Origin: JAICLV01 sp036380925
Lineage (GTDB): Bacteria; Actinomycetota; Actinomycetes; Acidothermales; Acidothermaceae
Direction: 5' to 3'
NCBI GenBank assembly: GCA_036380925.1
Contig: DASVDW010000038.1
Location: forward strand, 1 to 14,945
DNA length: 14,945 nucleotides
Every line of letters begins with the position of its first letter. Positions within the stretch are counted from its first letter, which is position 1. Below the pieces are notes generated by a model. It was given only the letters and a program-made list of their open reading frames with translations. It made no database searches and was not told the DNA's origin. This document shows, piece after piece, positions 1-6,490 of this stretch. A program made the translations under genes and the position numbers.

Positions 1-922
1 GCTCAAGCAGCATGGCCACCGAGAGCACGGTGGCGGTGGGGTCGGCGACACCTTGGCCCGCGATGTCGGGCGCGCTGCCGTGCACCGGCTCGAACATGGA
101 CGGCGTGGTGCGCGCGGGGTTGATGTTGCCGCTCGCGGCAAGGCCGATTCCGCCGGCGATCGCCGCGCCAAGGTCGGTGAGGATGTCGCCGAACAGGTTG
201 TCGGTGACGATCACGTCGAAGCGCTGGGGGTTGGTGACGAAGTAGATCGTCGCGGCGTCGACGTGCGTGTAGTCGACCTGGACGCCCGGGAAGTCGGCGG
301 CAACGCGCTTGACCGTGCGGCTCCACAGGTCGCCGGAGTGCACGAGCACGTTGTTCTTGTGCACCAGTGTCAGCTTCTTGCGGGGGCGCGCGGCGGCGCG
401 GGCGAACGCGTCGCGCACCACCCGCTCGACGCCGAAGGCGGTGTTCACGCTCTCCTCGGTGGCGATCTCGTGCGGTGTGCCCTTGCGCAGGAACCCGCCG
501 GCGCCGGCGTACGCGCCCTCGGTGCCCTCTCGCACCACGACGAAGTCGATGTCGTCCGGGCCGAGGTTGGCGAGCGGGCTCGCAACGCCCGGGAAAAGCT
601 TCACCGGACGCAGATTCACGAAATGATCGAGCTCGAAGCGCAACCGGAGCAGCAGCCCGCGCTCGAGCACGCCGCTAGGCACGCTGGGGTCGCCGACAGC
701 GCCGAGCAGGATCGCGTCGTGCTGGCGCAGCTCGTCGAGCACTGAGTCGGGCAGCGTCTCCCCGGACGCGTGCCAACGACGGGCGCCCAGGTCGTATTCG
801 GTGCGCTCGATTTTCACGTCGTAGGCAGGGGCAACCGCGTCGAGGACCTTCAGGCCCTCGGCCACCACCTCGGGGCCGATCCCGTCGCCGGCGATCACGG
901 CCAGCCGCACGCTGCGCGTCAT
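1..922 (-). CDS. leuB: 3-isopropylmalate dehydrogenase, C-terminus cut by window edge
   Basis: This enzyme oxidises and decarboxylates 3-isopropylmalate to 2-ketoisocaproate with NAD+, the third step of leucine synthesis, in the cytosol. The ATG at 922 gives MTRSVRLAVIAGDGIGPEVV, the family N-terminus, and about 307 residues lie in the window of a usual 340 or so. Visible family residues are substrate arginines at about R95, R105 and R131 (in VVVREGTEG), Tyr138, Lys189 in VHKNN, and metal-binding aspartates D222, D246 and D250 (NLFGDILTDLGA). The EPVHGSAPDIAG nucleotide-binding motif is at about 278-289. An AAGGTG ribosome site lies about 8 bases upstream. The gene follows serA on the same strand after 118 bp. 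The end of the gene is outside the window; the open frame is intact to the edge. Confidence 0.97.
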   Translation of the reverse strand, partial: MTRSVRLAVIAGDGIGPEVVAEGLKVLDAVAPAYDVKIERTEYDLGARRWHASGETLPDSVLDELRQHDAILLGAVGDPSVPSGVLERGLLLRLRFELDHFVNLRPVKLFPGVASPLANLGPDDIDFVVVREGTEGAYAGAGGFLRKGTPHEIATEESVNTAFGVERVVRDAFARAAARPRKKLTLVHKNNVLVHSGDLWSRTVKRVAADFPGVQVDYTHVDAATIYFVTNPQRFDVIVTDNLFGDILTDLGAAIAGGIGLAASGNINPARTTPSMFEPVHGSAPDIAGQGVADPTATVLSVAMLLE

Positions 923-942
923 GGCCGACACCTTATCGAGCT

Positions 943-969
943 GTCTCAGGAATCAGTCGACCCGTCTCA
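943..969 (-). promoter_or_regulatory. Paired TGAGAC motifs upstream of leuB (possible operator)
   Basis: Two copies of TGAGAC (minus strand) lie 21 bp apart, at 943-948 and 964-969, in the 118-bp gap between serA and leuB. The leuB-proximal copy is part of TCCTGAGAC, which recurs exactly in the ilvB leader at 6241-6249. A TTGACC hexamer sits just upstream on the minus strand (975-980), but no convincing -10 follows. IclR-type regulators of leucine genes (LtbR in Corynebacterium, NdgR in Streptomyces) act on such regions; linking this motif to one is inference only. Confidence 0.25.
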
Positions 970-1040
970 CATGGTGGTCAAACGTGCTGTCCGTGCCAAT
1001 GGCCGCTCAACGCGCGCGCCAGGACGGCGGTGAGGTGCGG

Positions 1041-2633
1041 TTAGGCGTCGACGAGGTCGACGGCTCGACCGGATGCCGCGCCGATCTTCTCGACGATCGT
1101 CTCGATCACCGGCGCCGGCAACGCGGAGTCGACCGTCAACGCGACCAGCGCGTGGCCGCCCTTCGTGTCACGCGCGACCTGCATGCCAGCGATGTTGATG
1201 CCGTGCTCGCCGAGAATTCGACCGATGACCCCGACCACGCCAGGGCGGTCCACATAACGGAAGAAGCCGAAGTGCTCGGAAAGGTTGAGGTCGACGTCGA
1301 AATTGTCGACCTTCACAAGCTTCTCGGTGAACTTCGGCCGCACCAGCGTGCCCGCGATCGACAACTGGGAGCCGTTCGGCATGATGCCGCGCACGGTGAT
1401 GAGGTTGCGATAATCGGGGCTCTCGTCGTCCGTGACCAGGCTCATCTCGACGCCGCGGTCTTGCGCGAACAACGGCGCGTTGACGTAGGTGACCGACTTC
1501 TCGACGACGTCGGTGAACACGCCCTTGAGCACGGCAAGCTCAAGCACCTTGACGTCGTATTGCGCGATCTCGCCGCGCACCTCGACCTCGATGCGGCTGG
1601 CGATTCCGCCTGCCAGCGCGGTGAAAACCCGGCCAAGCTTCTCGGCCAGCGGCAGACCAGGCCGCACGTCTTCGGCGATCGCGCCGCCTTGCACGTTCAC
1701 GGCGTCCGGGACGAACTCGCCGGACAGCGCGAGCTTCACCGACTTCGCGACCGCGGTGCCGGCCTTCTCCTGCGCCTCCTCCGTGCTGGCGCCGAGGTGC
1801 GGGCAGACGACGACGTTGTCGAACTCGAACAGCGGGCTGGACGTCGTGGGCTCGGTCGAGAACACGTCGAGACCGACGCCGCCGACCCGGCCTTCCTTGA
1901 CCGCGATGGCGAGGGCGTCCTCGTCAACCAGACCGCCGCGAGCAGCGTTGACGATGATGACGTTGGGCTTCACCATCGCGAGCTCGCGCTCGCCGATAAG
2001 CCCTGCGGTCTCAGGGGTTTTTGGCAGGTGGATGGTGATGATGTCACTCTCGCGCAGCAACTCCTCCAGCGTCACAAGCCGGACGCCGTACTGCGCGGCG
2101 CGCGCCGGCTGCACGTAAGGGTCGTACGCGATGAGGTGCGTGCCGAACGCCGCGAGGCGTTGCGCGACCAGCTGACCGATCTTGCCCAGGCCGACCACGC
2201 CCACGGTTTTGTCAAAGATCTCGACGCCGGTGAACTTGCTCCGCTTCCACTCGCCGCCCTTCAGCGAGGCGTTGGCGAGCGTGGTGCGGCGGGCGACGGT
2301 GAACAGCAGGGTGATCGCCTGTTCGGCGGCGCTGATGATGTTCGACTGCGGCGCGTTGACCACCATCACGCCGGCGTTGGTGGCCGCTTTGACGTCCACG
2401 TTGTCCAGCCCGACACCCGCGCGGGCGATGACCTTCAGCTTCGGCGCGGCCGCGATCGCCTCGGCGTCCATCTTGGTGGCGCTGCGGATGATGACGGCGT
2501 CGGCGTCGGCGAGCGCGGGGAGCAGCGCGGCGCGGTCGGCGCCGTCGGTCTCCCGGACGTCGAAGTCGCCGCTGAGCAGATCGATGCCGGCGCGGGAAAG
2601 CTCTTCAGCGATGAGTACAACGGGCTTGGCCAT
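1041..2633 (-). CDS. serA: D-3-phosphoglycerate dehydrogenase (long ACT-domain form)
   Basis: SerA oxidises 3-phosphoglycerate to 3-phosphohydroxypyruvate with NAD+, the first step of serine synthesis. At 530 residues it matches the long actinobacterial form. The order is substrate-binding segment (1-95 and about 285-310), Rossmann domain (about 96-284, with GLGKIG at 148-153), allosteric substrate-binding domain (about 315-450), and C-terminal ACT domain (about 455-527, beginning GFFRYVDRPGVVG), where serine binds for feedback inhibition in the family. The catalytic residues are R232 (NAARGG), E261 and H279 (CPHLGAST). The ATG at 2633 has a GGAGGA ribosome site at 2644-2649. It lies between ilvC and leuB, as in mycobacteria, but a strong hairpin separates it from ilvC, so it probably has its own promoter. 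Confidence 0.98.
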   Translation of the reverse strand: MAKPVVLIAEELSRAGIDLLSGDFDVRETDGADRAALLPALADADAVIIRSATKMDAEAIAAAPKLKVIARAGVGLDNVDVKAATNAGVMVVNAPQSNIISAAEQAITLLFTVARRTTLANASLKGGEWKRSKFTGVEIFDKTVGVVGLGKIGQLVAQRLAAFGTHLIAYDPYVQPARAAQYGVRLVTLEELLRESDIITIHLPKTPETAGLIGERELAMVKPNVIIVNAARGGLVDEDALAIAVKEGRVGGVGLDVFSTEPTTSSPLFEFDNVVVCPHLGASTEEAQEKAGTAVAKSVKLALSGEFVPDAVNVQGGAIAEDVRPGLPLAEKLGRVFTALAGGIASRIEVEVRGEIAQYDVKVLELAVLKGVFTDVVEKSVTYVNAPLFAQDRGVEMSLVTDDESPDYRNLITVRGIMPNGSQLSIAGTLVRPKFTEKLVKVDNFDVDLNLSEHFGFFRYVDRPGVVGVIGRILGEHGINIAGMQVARDTKGGHALVALTVDSALPAPVIETIVEKIGAASGRAVDLVDA

Positions 2634-2792
2634 GGGTGGGCAGTCCTCCGACGTCGGACCCGGCCCTCTCGTTGTGGGGGTGCGGGTCGAGCTGGTTCGT
2701 CGGCGCCGGCCACCACGCTGTAGCGCGCCTTTGGTGCGGCAAGTCTAGCGGGTCGGGCCGGAGTGAGAACCAACCGGGCCTTGGACAGGCCG
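2634..2792 (-). promoter_or_regulatory. serA upstream region, probable promoter zone
   Basis: This stretch lies between the ilvC-side hairpin and the serA start and should hold the serA promoter. On the minus strand a TAGACT (2743-2748) fits an actinobacterial TANNNT -10, but no clear -35 is visible, so the exact promoter is not assigned. The only firm element is the GGAGGA ribosome site at 2644-2649. Confidence 0.3.
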
Positions 2793-2834
2793 ACGGGTCC
2801 GAGGACAGGCCTGTGGAGGTGTCCTCGGACCCGT
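2793..2834 (-). terminator. Large perfect hairpin after ilvC (T-less terminator candidate)
   Basis: A perfect 15-bp inverted repeat has arms ACGGGTCCGAGGACA (2793-2807) and TGTCCTCGGACCCGT (2820-2834) around a 12-base loop. It starts about 45 bases after the ilvC stop codon. There is no T-run on either side, so it is not a classical intrinsic terminator, but T-less stems of this kind are common after actinobacterial genes. A weaker 7-bp stem (AACCGGC 2854-2860 with GCCGGTT 2874-2880) overlaps the ilvC stop. It could also act as an RNA-stabilising 3' end or as a protein site. Confidence 0.6.
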
Positions 2835-2878
2835 ACAGGTCCTAAACGTGATCAACCGGCGAGGGGGTTGGCGGCCGG

Positions 2879-3877
2879 TTATTCGGCGTCGGAGATCCAG
2901 CTCATCATCGGGCGCAGCTTGGCGCCGGTGACCTCGATCGGGTGTTGCGTGTTCTCCTTGTAGTACCGGTGGTAGTTCGGCAGCCCGCTGTCGTACTCGT
3001 CGATCCACTCGCGGGCGAACTCGCCGTCTTGGATCTCGCCGAGGATCTTCTTCATCTCGGCGCGGGTGGCGTCGGTGACGATGCGCGGGCCGCGGGTGTA
3101 GCCGCCGTACTCGGCGGTCTCCGAGACCGACCAGTACATCTTCGAGATGCCGCCCTCGTACATGAGGTCGACGATGAGCTTCATCTCGTGCAGGCATTCG
3201 AAGTAGGCCACCTCGGGTTGGTAGCCCGCCGCGACCAGCGTCTCGAAGCCGGACTTGATCAGCTCCGACACCCCGCCGCACAACACGACCTGCTCGCCGA
3301 ACAGGTCGGTCTCGGTCTCCTCCTTGAACGTGGTCGTCAGCGCGCCGGCGCGGGTGCCGCCGATGCCCTTGGCGTAGGACTTCACCAGGTCCCACGCCTT
3401 GCCGCTGGCGTCCTGCTCGACGGCGAGCAACACCGGCACGCCCCGGCCCTCCTCGAACTGCCGGCGCACCAGGTGGCCCGGGCCCTTGGGGGCGACCATG
3501 CAGACGTCGACGCCGGCGGGCGGCGTGATGAGGCCGTAGCGGATGTTGAGGCCGTGGCCGAAGAACAGCGCGTCGCCCTCGACCAGGTTCGGCTCGATCG
3601 CCTCGGCGAAGATCTTGCGGTGCAGCGGGTCGGGCGCGAGCAGCATGATCAGGTCGGCCTCTTCGCACGCCGCCGCCGGCGTGAGCACCTTCAACCCCTC
3701 GGCCTCCGCCTTCGCACGGCTCTTAGAGCCCTCCGGCAGGCCGACGCGTACGTCGACACCGGAGTCGCGCAGCGACAGCGCGTGGGCGTGGCCTTGGCTG
3801 CCGTAGCCGATGACCGCCACGTGACGGCTTTGGATGATCGACAGGTCGGTGTCGTCGTCGTAGAAAATCTCAGGCAC
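2879..3877 (-). CDS. ilvC: Ketol-acid reductoisomerase (class I)
   Basis: IlvC converts acetolactate or acetohydroxybutyrate to the 2,3-dihydroxy acids by Mg-dependent alkyl shift and NADPH reduction, the second common step of valine and isoleucine synthesis. The GTG at 3877 gives MPEIFYDDDTDLSIIQ, the expected actinobacterial N-terminus, with AAGGAGAG (3886-3893) 8 bases upstream. The 332 residues fit the short class I form. The Rossmann motif GYGSQGHAHALSL is at 24-36, the cofactor loop GLPEGSKSR is at 46-54, and H108 is the conserved histidine. The Mg ligands of the knotted helical domain are D191, E195, E227 and E231. It follows ilvN by 60 bp, so ilvB-ilvN-ilvC is very likely one operon. 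Confidence 0.98.
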   Translation of the reverse strand: MPEIFYDDDTDLSIIQSRHVAVIGYGSQGHAHALSLRDSGVDVRVGLPEGSKSRAKAEAEGLKVLTPAAACEEADLIMLLAPDPLHRKIFAEAIEPNLVEGDALFFGHGLNIRYGLITPPAGVDVCMVAPKGPGHLVRRQFEEGRGVPVLLAVEQDASGKAWDLVKSYAKGIGGTRAGALTTTFKEETETDLFGEQVVLCGGVSELIKSGFETLVAAGYQPEVAYFECLHEMKLIVDLMYEGGISKMYWSVSETAEYGGYTRGPRIVTDATRAEMKKILGEIQDGEFAREWIDEYDSGLPNYHRYYKENTQHPIEVTGAKLRPMMSWISDAE

Positions 3878-3937
3878 TGGCCGTGCTCTCCTTCAGGTCG
3901 GTTGTGTTGCTCACGTCGGTGGTTGTGCAGCTGGTGA

Positions 3938-4462
3938 TCACGCGGGGCGCTCGACCGGACGCAACGCGCGGTCGGTGATCGAGCGCGATCCGCGGCCCAC
4001 GGCCACCATGCCCGACTGCACGAGCTCCTTGACCCCGAACGGCTCGAGCATCCGCAGCAGCGCCGCCAGTTTGTCGGAACCGCCGGTGGCTTCGATCGTC
4101 AGGGCGTCGGCTGCCACGTCGACCACTCTCGCACGGAACAGCTCGACGACCTCCAGCACCTGCGACCGCGCTGCGGCGTCCGCCTTCACCTTGACCAACA
4201 GCAACTCGCGGGAGACCGACGAACCGGGCTCAAGCTCGACGATTTTCAACACGTTGATGAGCTTGTTGAGCTGCTTGGTCACCTGCTCGAGAGGGTTGTC
4301 CTCCACGTTGACAACGATGGTCATCCGAGAGACCTCGTCGTACTCGGTCGGGCCGACCGCGAGCGACTCGATGTTGAAGCCGCGCCGCGCGAACAACTCC
4401 GCGATGCGCGCCAGCACGCCGGGCTTGTTCTCGACCAGCACAGAAAGGGTGTGCGTCGACAT
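3938..4462 (-). CDS. ilvN: Acetolactate synthase small (regulatory) subunit
   Basis: This is the regulatory subunit that activates the IlvB catalytic subunit and makes it sensitive to valine feedback. The 174 residues begin with an ACT domain (about 3-75; TLSVLVENKPGVLARIAELF, RRGFNIESLAVG). A C-terminal ALS small-subunit domain follows (about 80-160; SRELLLVKVKAD, MLEPFGVKELVQSGMVAVGRG). The ATG at 4462 is only 3 bases past the ilvB stop codon, and the nearest ribosome-site-like sequence (GAGGTG) is inside the ilvB end, so translation is probably coupled. Length and domains are normal for the family. Confidence 0.98.
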   Translation of the reverse strand: MSTHTLSVLVENKPGVLARIAELFARRGFNIESLAVGPTEYDEVSRMTIVVNVEDNPLEQVTKQLNKLINVLKIVELEPGSSVSRELLLVKVKADAAARSQVLEVVELFRARVVDVAADALTIEATGGSDKLAALLRMLEPFGVKELVQSGMVAVGRGSRSITDRALRPVERPA

Positions 4463-4465
4463 GGT

Positions 4466-6211
4466 TCAGAGCACCTCGGATTCCCAGTCGGGCGCGATCT
4501 CCCGCGCGACCTTGATGTCGTCGTTGCTGGTGCCGGCGGCCACCATCGGCCACACCATCGCGTCTTTGTGGACGACGAAATCCACGACGACGGGGGCGTC
4601 GTTGATGCCCATGGCCTTCTCGATCGTGGCGTCGACGTCGTCGGGGTTCTCGCAGCGCAGACCGACGCAGCCCATGGCGTCGGCGAGCTTGACGAAGTCG
4701 GGCACCCGGCGCGAGTGCAGGTCGGTATTGGAGTAGCGCTCGTTGTAGAACAGCGTCTGCCACTGGCGGACCATGCCGAGCGAGCCGTTGTTGATGAGCG
4801 CCACCTTGATCGGGGCGCCCTCCAACGCGCAGGTGACCAACTCCTGGTTGGTCATCTGGAAGCAGCCGTCACCGTCGATCGCCCAGACCGTCGCCTCGGG
4901 CCGACCGAACTTCGCGCCCATGGCGGCTGGGATCGCGAAGCCCATAGTCCCGGCGCCGCCGGAGTTGAGCCAGGTGTGCGGCTTGAGGTGGGGCAGGTAG
5001 TGCGCGGCCCACATCTGGTGCTGGCCGACGCCGGCGACGTACACCGCGTCCGGGCCCGCGATCTTGCCTAAACGCTCGATCACCCGCTGCGGGCTCAGGC
5101 TGCCGTCGGACGGGTTGTCGTAGGCCAGCGGGTAGGTCTGCCGCCAGGAGTCGAGTTGCTTCCACCACCCGGTGAGGTCGGCCTGGTTCCCGGCCTCCAG
5201 CTCGGCGCGCACCGCCACGATCAAATCGGCGATCACATCCCGCGCGTCACCCACGATCGGAACGTCGGCGGTTCGATTCTTCGAGATCTCCGCCGGGTCG
5301 ATGTCGGCGTGGATCACCGTGGCGCCGGGCGCGAACGTCGAAAGCTTTCCGGTGACGCGGTCGTCGAACCGGGTGCCGAGCGCGATCAGCAAGTCGGCCC
5401 GCTGTAGCGCGCCGACGGCGCCGACCTTGCCGTGCATGCCTGGCATGCCCATGTGCTGCGGATGGTTGTCGGGGAACGCGCCGCGAGCCATCAACGTCGT
5501 GACCACCGGGATGCCGGTCAACTCGGCCAGCACCTTGAACTCCTCGCTGGCGCGGGCCAGCAGCACCCCGCCGCCGATGTAGAACACCGGCCGCTTGGCG
5601 CTCACCATCAGCTTGGCCGCCTCGCGAATCTGCTTGCTGTGCGGCTTGGCCGCCGGGCGGTAACCGGGCAGGTCGACCTTCTCGGGGAAGTCGAACGTCG
5701 TCATCGCCTGTTGAGCGTCTTTGGCGATGTCGACGAGCACCGGTCCCGGCCGGCCGGTCGACGCGATGTAGAAGGCCTCCGCGATCGTGCGGGAGATCTC
5801 ATCTGGGTTGGTGACCAGGAAATTGTGCTTGGTGATCGGCATTGTGATGCCGCGGATGTCGGCCTCTTGGAAGGCGTCGGAGCCAATCATGGCCGACGAC
5901 ACCTGGCCGGTGATGGCGACGATGGGCGTGGAGTCCATGTACGCGTTGGAGATCGGCGTGACCAGGTTGGTGGCGCCCGGCCCGGACGTCGCGATGCAGA
6001 CGCCGACCTTCCCGGTGGCCATCGCGTAGCCCTCGGCCGCGTGACCCGCGCCCTGCTCGTGGCGGACGAGTACATGACGCAGCTTCTTGGAGTCGAACAG
6101 CGGGTCGTACGCCGGCAGGATCGCGCCACCCGGGATGCCGAACGCGACCTCCGCGCCGGCCGACTCCAGCGCACGCACGAGCGATTGCGCGCCGGTCATC
6201 TGCTCACTCAT
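4466..6211 (-). CDS. ilvB: Acetolactate synthase large (catalytic) subunit
   Basis: IlvB is the thiamine-diphosphate and FAD enzyme that joins two pyruvates, or pyruvate and 2-ketobutyrate, in the committing step of branched-chain amino acid synthesis. I choose the ATG at 6211 (MSEQMTGAQSLVRALESAG), giving 581 aa. It has an AGAGAGG ribosome site a few bases upstream. A longer frame back to 6289 would run through the attenuator and is not credible. The N-terminal PYR domain has GIPGG at 25-29 and the catalytic glutamate E52 (HEQGAGHAAEGYA). The central FAD domain is at about 195-350 (LMARGAFPDNHP, RFDDRVTGKL). The C-terminal ThDP domain has GDG at 447-449 and NN at 474-475. The N-terminus is shorter than in mycobacterial IlvB1. 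Confidence 0.98.
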   Translation of the reverse strand: MSEQMTGAQSLVRALESAGAEVAFGIPGGAILPAYDPLFDSKKLRHVLVRHEQGAGHAAEGYAMATGKVGVCIATSGPGATNLVTPISNAYMDSTPIVAITGQVSSAMIGSDAFQEADIRGITMPITKHNFLVTNPDEISRTIAEAFYIASTGRPGPVLVDIAKDAQQAMTTFDFPEKVDLPGYRPAAKPHSKQIREAAKLMVSAKRPVFYIGGGVLLARASEEFKVLAELTGIPVVTTLMARGAFPDNHPQHMGMPGMHGKVGAVGALQRADLLIALGTRFDDRVTGKLSTFAPGATVIHADIDPAEISKNRTADVPIVGDARDVIADLIVAVRAELEAGNQADLTGWWKQLDSWRQTYPLAYDNPSDGSLSPQRVIERLGKIAGPDAVYVAGVGQHQMWAAHYLPHLKPHTWLNSGGAGTMGFAIPAAMGAKFGRPEATVWAIDGDGCFQMTNQELVTCALEGAPIKVALINNGSLGMVRQWQTLFYNERYSNTDLHSRRVPDFVKLADAMGCVGLRCENPDDVDATIEKAMGINDAPVVVDFVVHKDAMVWPMVAAGTSNDDIKVAREIAPDWESEVL

Positions 6212-6261
6212 CTCGACCTCTCTGGTTGCTTTGCAGCTACGTCTCAGGATTTCATCGCAAC

Positions 6262-6296
6262 AAAAAACCCCTCGTGCCGCCAAGGGCACTGAGGGG
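6262..6296 (-). terminator. Intrinsic terminator / attenuator in ilvB leader
   Basis: On the minus strand, arms CCCCTC-A-GTGCC and GGCAC-GAGGGG form an 11-bp stem with one bulged A and a 6-base loop, followed directly by six T residues. It lies 50 bases before the ilvB ATG and 36 bases after the stop codon of a short Val-Val-Leu leader ORF. That layout is the classical one for attenuation of branched-chain amino acid operons. It is too close to ilvB to be simply the end of ilvD transcription, whose stop codon is about 200 bases further upstream. Confidence 0.88.
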
Positions 6297-6298
6297 CT

Positions 6299-6332
6299 GC
6301 GCGCCGACGACCGTGACGGTCAGCCTGCGCGC
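6299..6332 (-). promoter_or_regulatory. Pause / anti-antiterminator hairpin of the ilvB leader
   Basis: Immediately after the leader ORF stop codon the minus strand can fold with outer arms GCGCGC (6327-6332 and 6299-6304) and an inner stem GACCG-TCA-CGGTC. In an attenuator this would be the pause or protector hairpin. A competing pairing is possible between GGCTG (6321-6325) and CAGCC (6295-6299), which would take the first bases of the terminator stem. It is only 5 bp, so the antiterminator is not well defined by eye. Confidence 0.5.
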
Positions 6333-6365
6333 TCAATAAGTACGAGGAAGAACGACTGCACGCAC
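6333..6365 (-). CDS. ilvB leader peptide (Val-Val-Leu attenuator ORF)
   Basis: A GTG-started ORF encodes MRAVVLPRTY, then TGA. Three of ten codons in a row (GTC GTT CTT) are for valine, valine and leucine, the end products of the operon. It ends directly before a hairpin and 36 bases before an intrinsic terminator. Corynebacterium glutamicum ilvB has a comparable leader with a cluster of Ile, Leu and Val codons. A TTG one codon upstream (6368) could also start it (MVRAVVLPRTY). No clear ribosome site precedes either start, so translation could be leaderless. The inferred role is that ribosome stalling at low charged tRNA-Val or tRNA-Leu prevents the terminator from forming. Confidence 0.68.
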   Translation of the reverse strand: MRAVVLPRTY

Positions 6366-6391
6366 CAAGAGTGGCGTAGACCGGTGGCTTG

Positions 6392-6429
6392 TGTCAAACG
6401 AGAGCCGGTCAAACCCTTGATTTACAAGG
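6392..6429 (-). promoter_or_regulatory. Probable ilvB promoter zone with 15-bp palindrome
   Basis: On the minus strand, GTTTGAC occurs twice 15 bases apart, providing TTGACC (6407-6412) and a perfect -35 TTGACA (6392-6397). No good -10 lies at the standard distance. TACGCC (6373-6378) would suit a leaderless leader ORF but is only 13 bases from TTGACA. Just upstream, CCTTG-ATTTA-CAAGG (6415-6429) is an A/T-centred palindrome that could be an operator. The rest of the ilvD-ilvB gap (6430-6490) is GC-rich with short self-complementary stretches and no assigned element. Confidence 0.4.
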
Positions 6430-6490
6430 ACTTCCTACTATTTCCGCCGACACCCGCAGCGTCGGGCCGCGCCGCGGCGGCCGCCTGCGG

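Noticed and set aside
921..2723. 600-codon plus-strand open frame opposite serA
   Set aside because: It is the antisense shadow of serA, whose protein shows all family motifs. Its translation is Arg/Asp/His/Val-rich without domains, as expected for high-GC antisense frames. The same holds for the long plus-strand frames opposite ilvC (2942-3937), ilvB (5432-6292), the membrane pair (9084-10436, 11655-12887) and the SDR gene (13072-14022).
4466..6289. ilvB extended upstream to an ATG at 6289 (607 aa)
   Set aside because: The extra 26 residues would be encoded by the terminator stem and lack IlvB similarity. The ATG at 6211 has a ribosome site.
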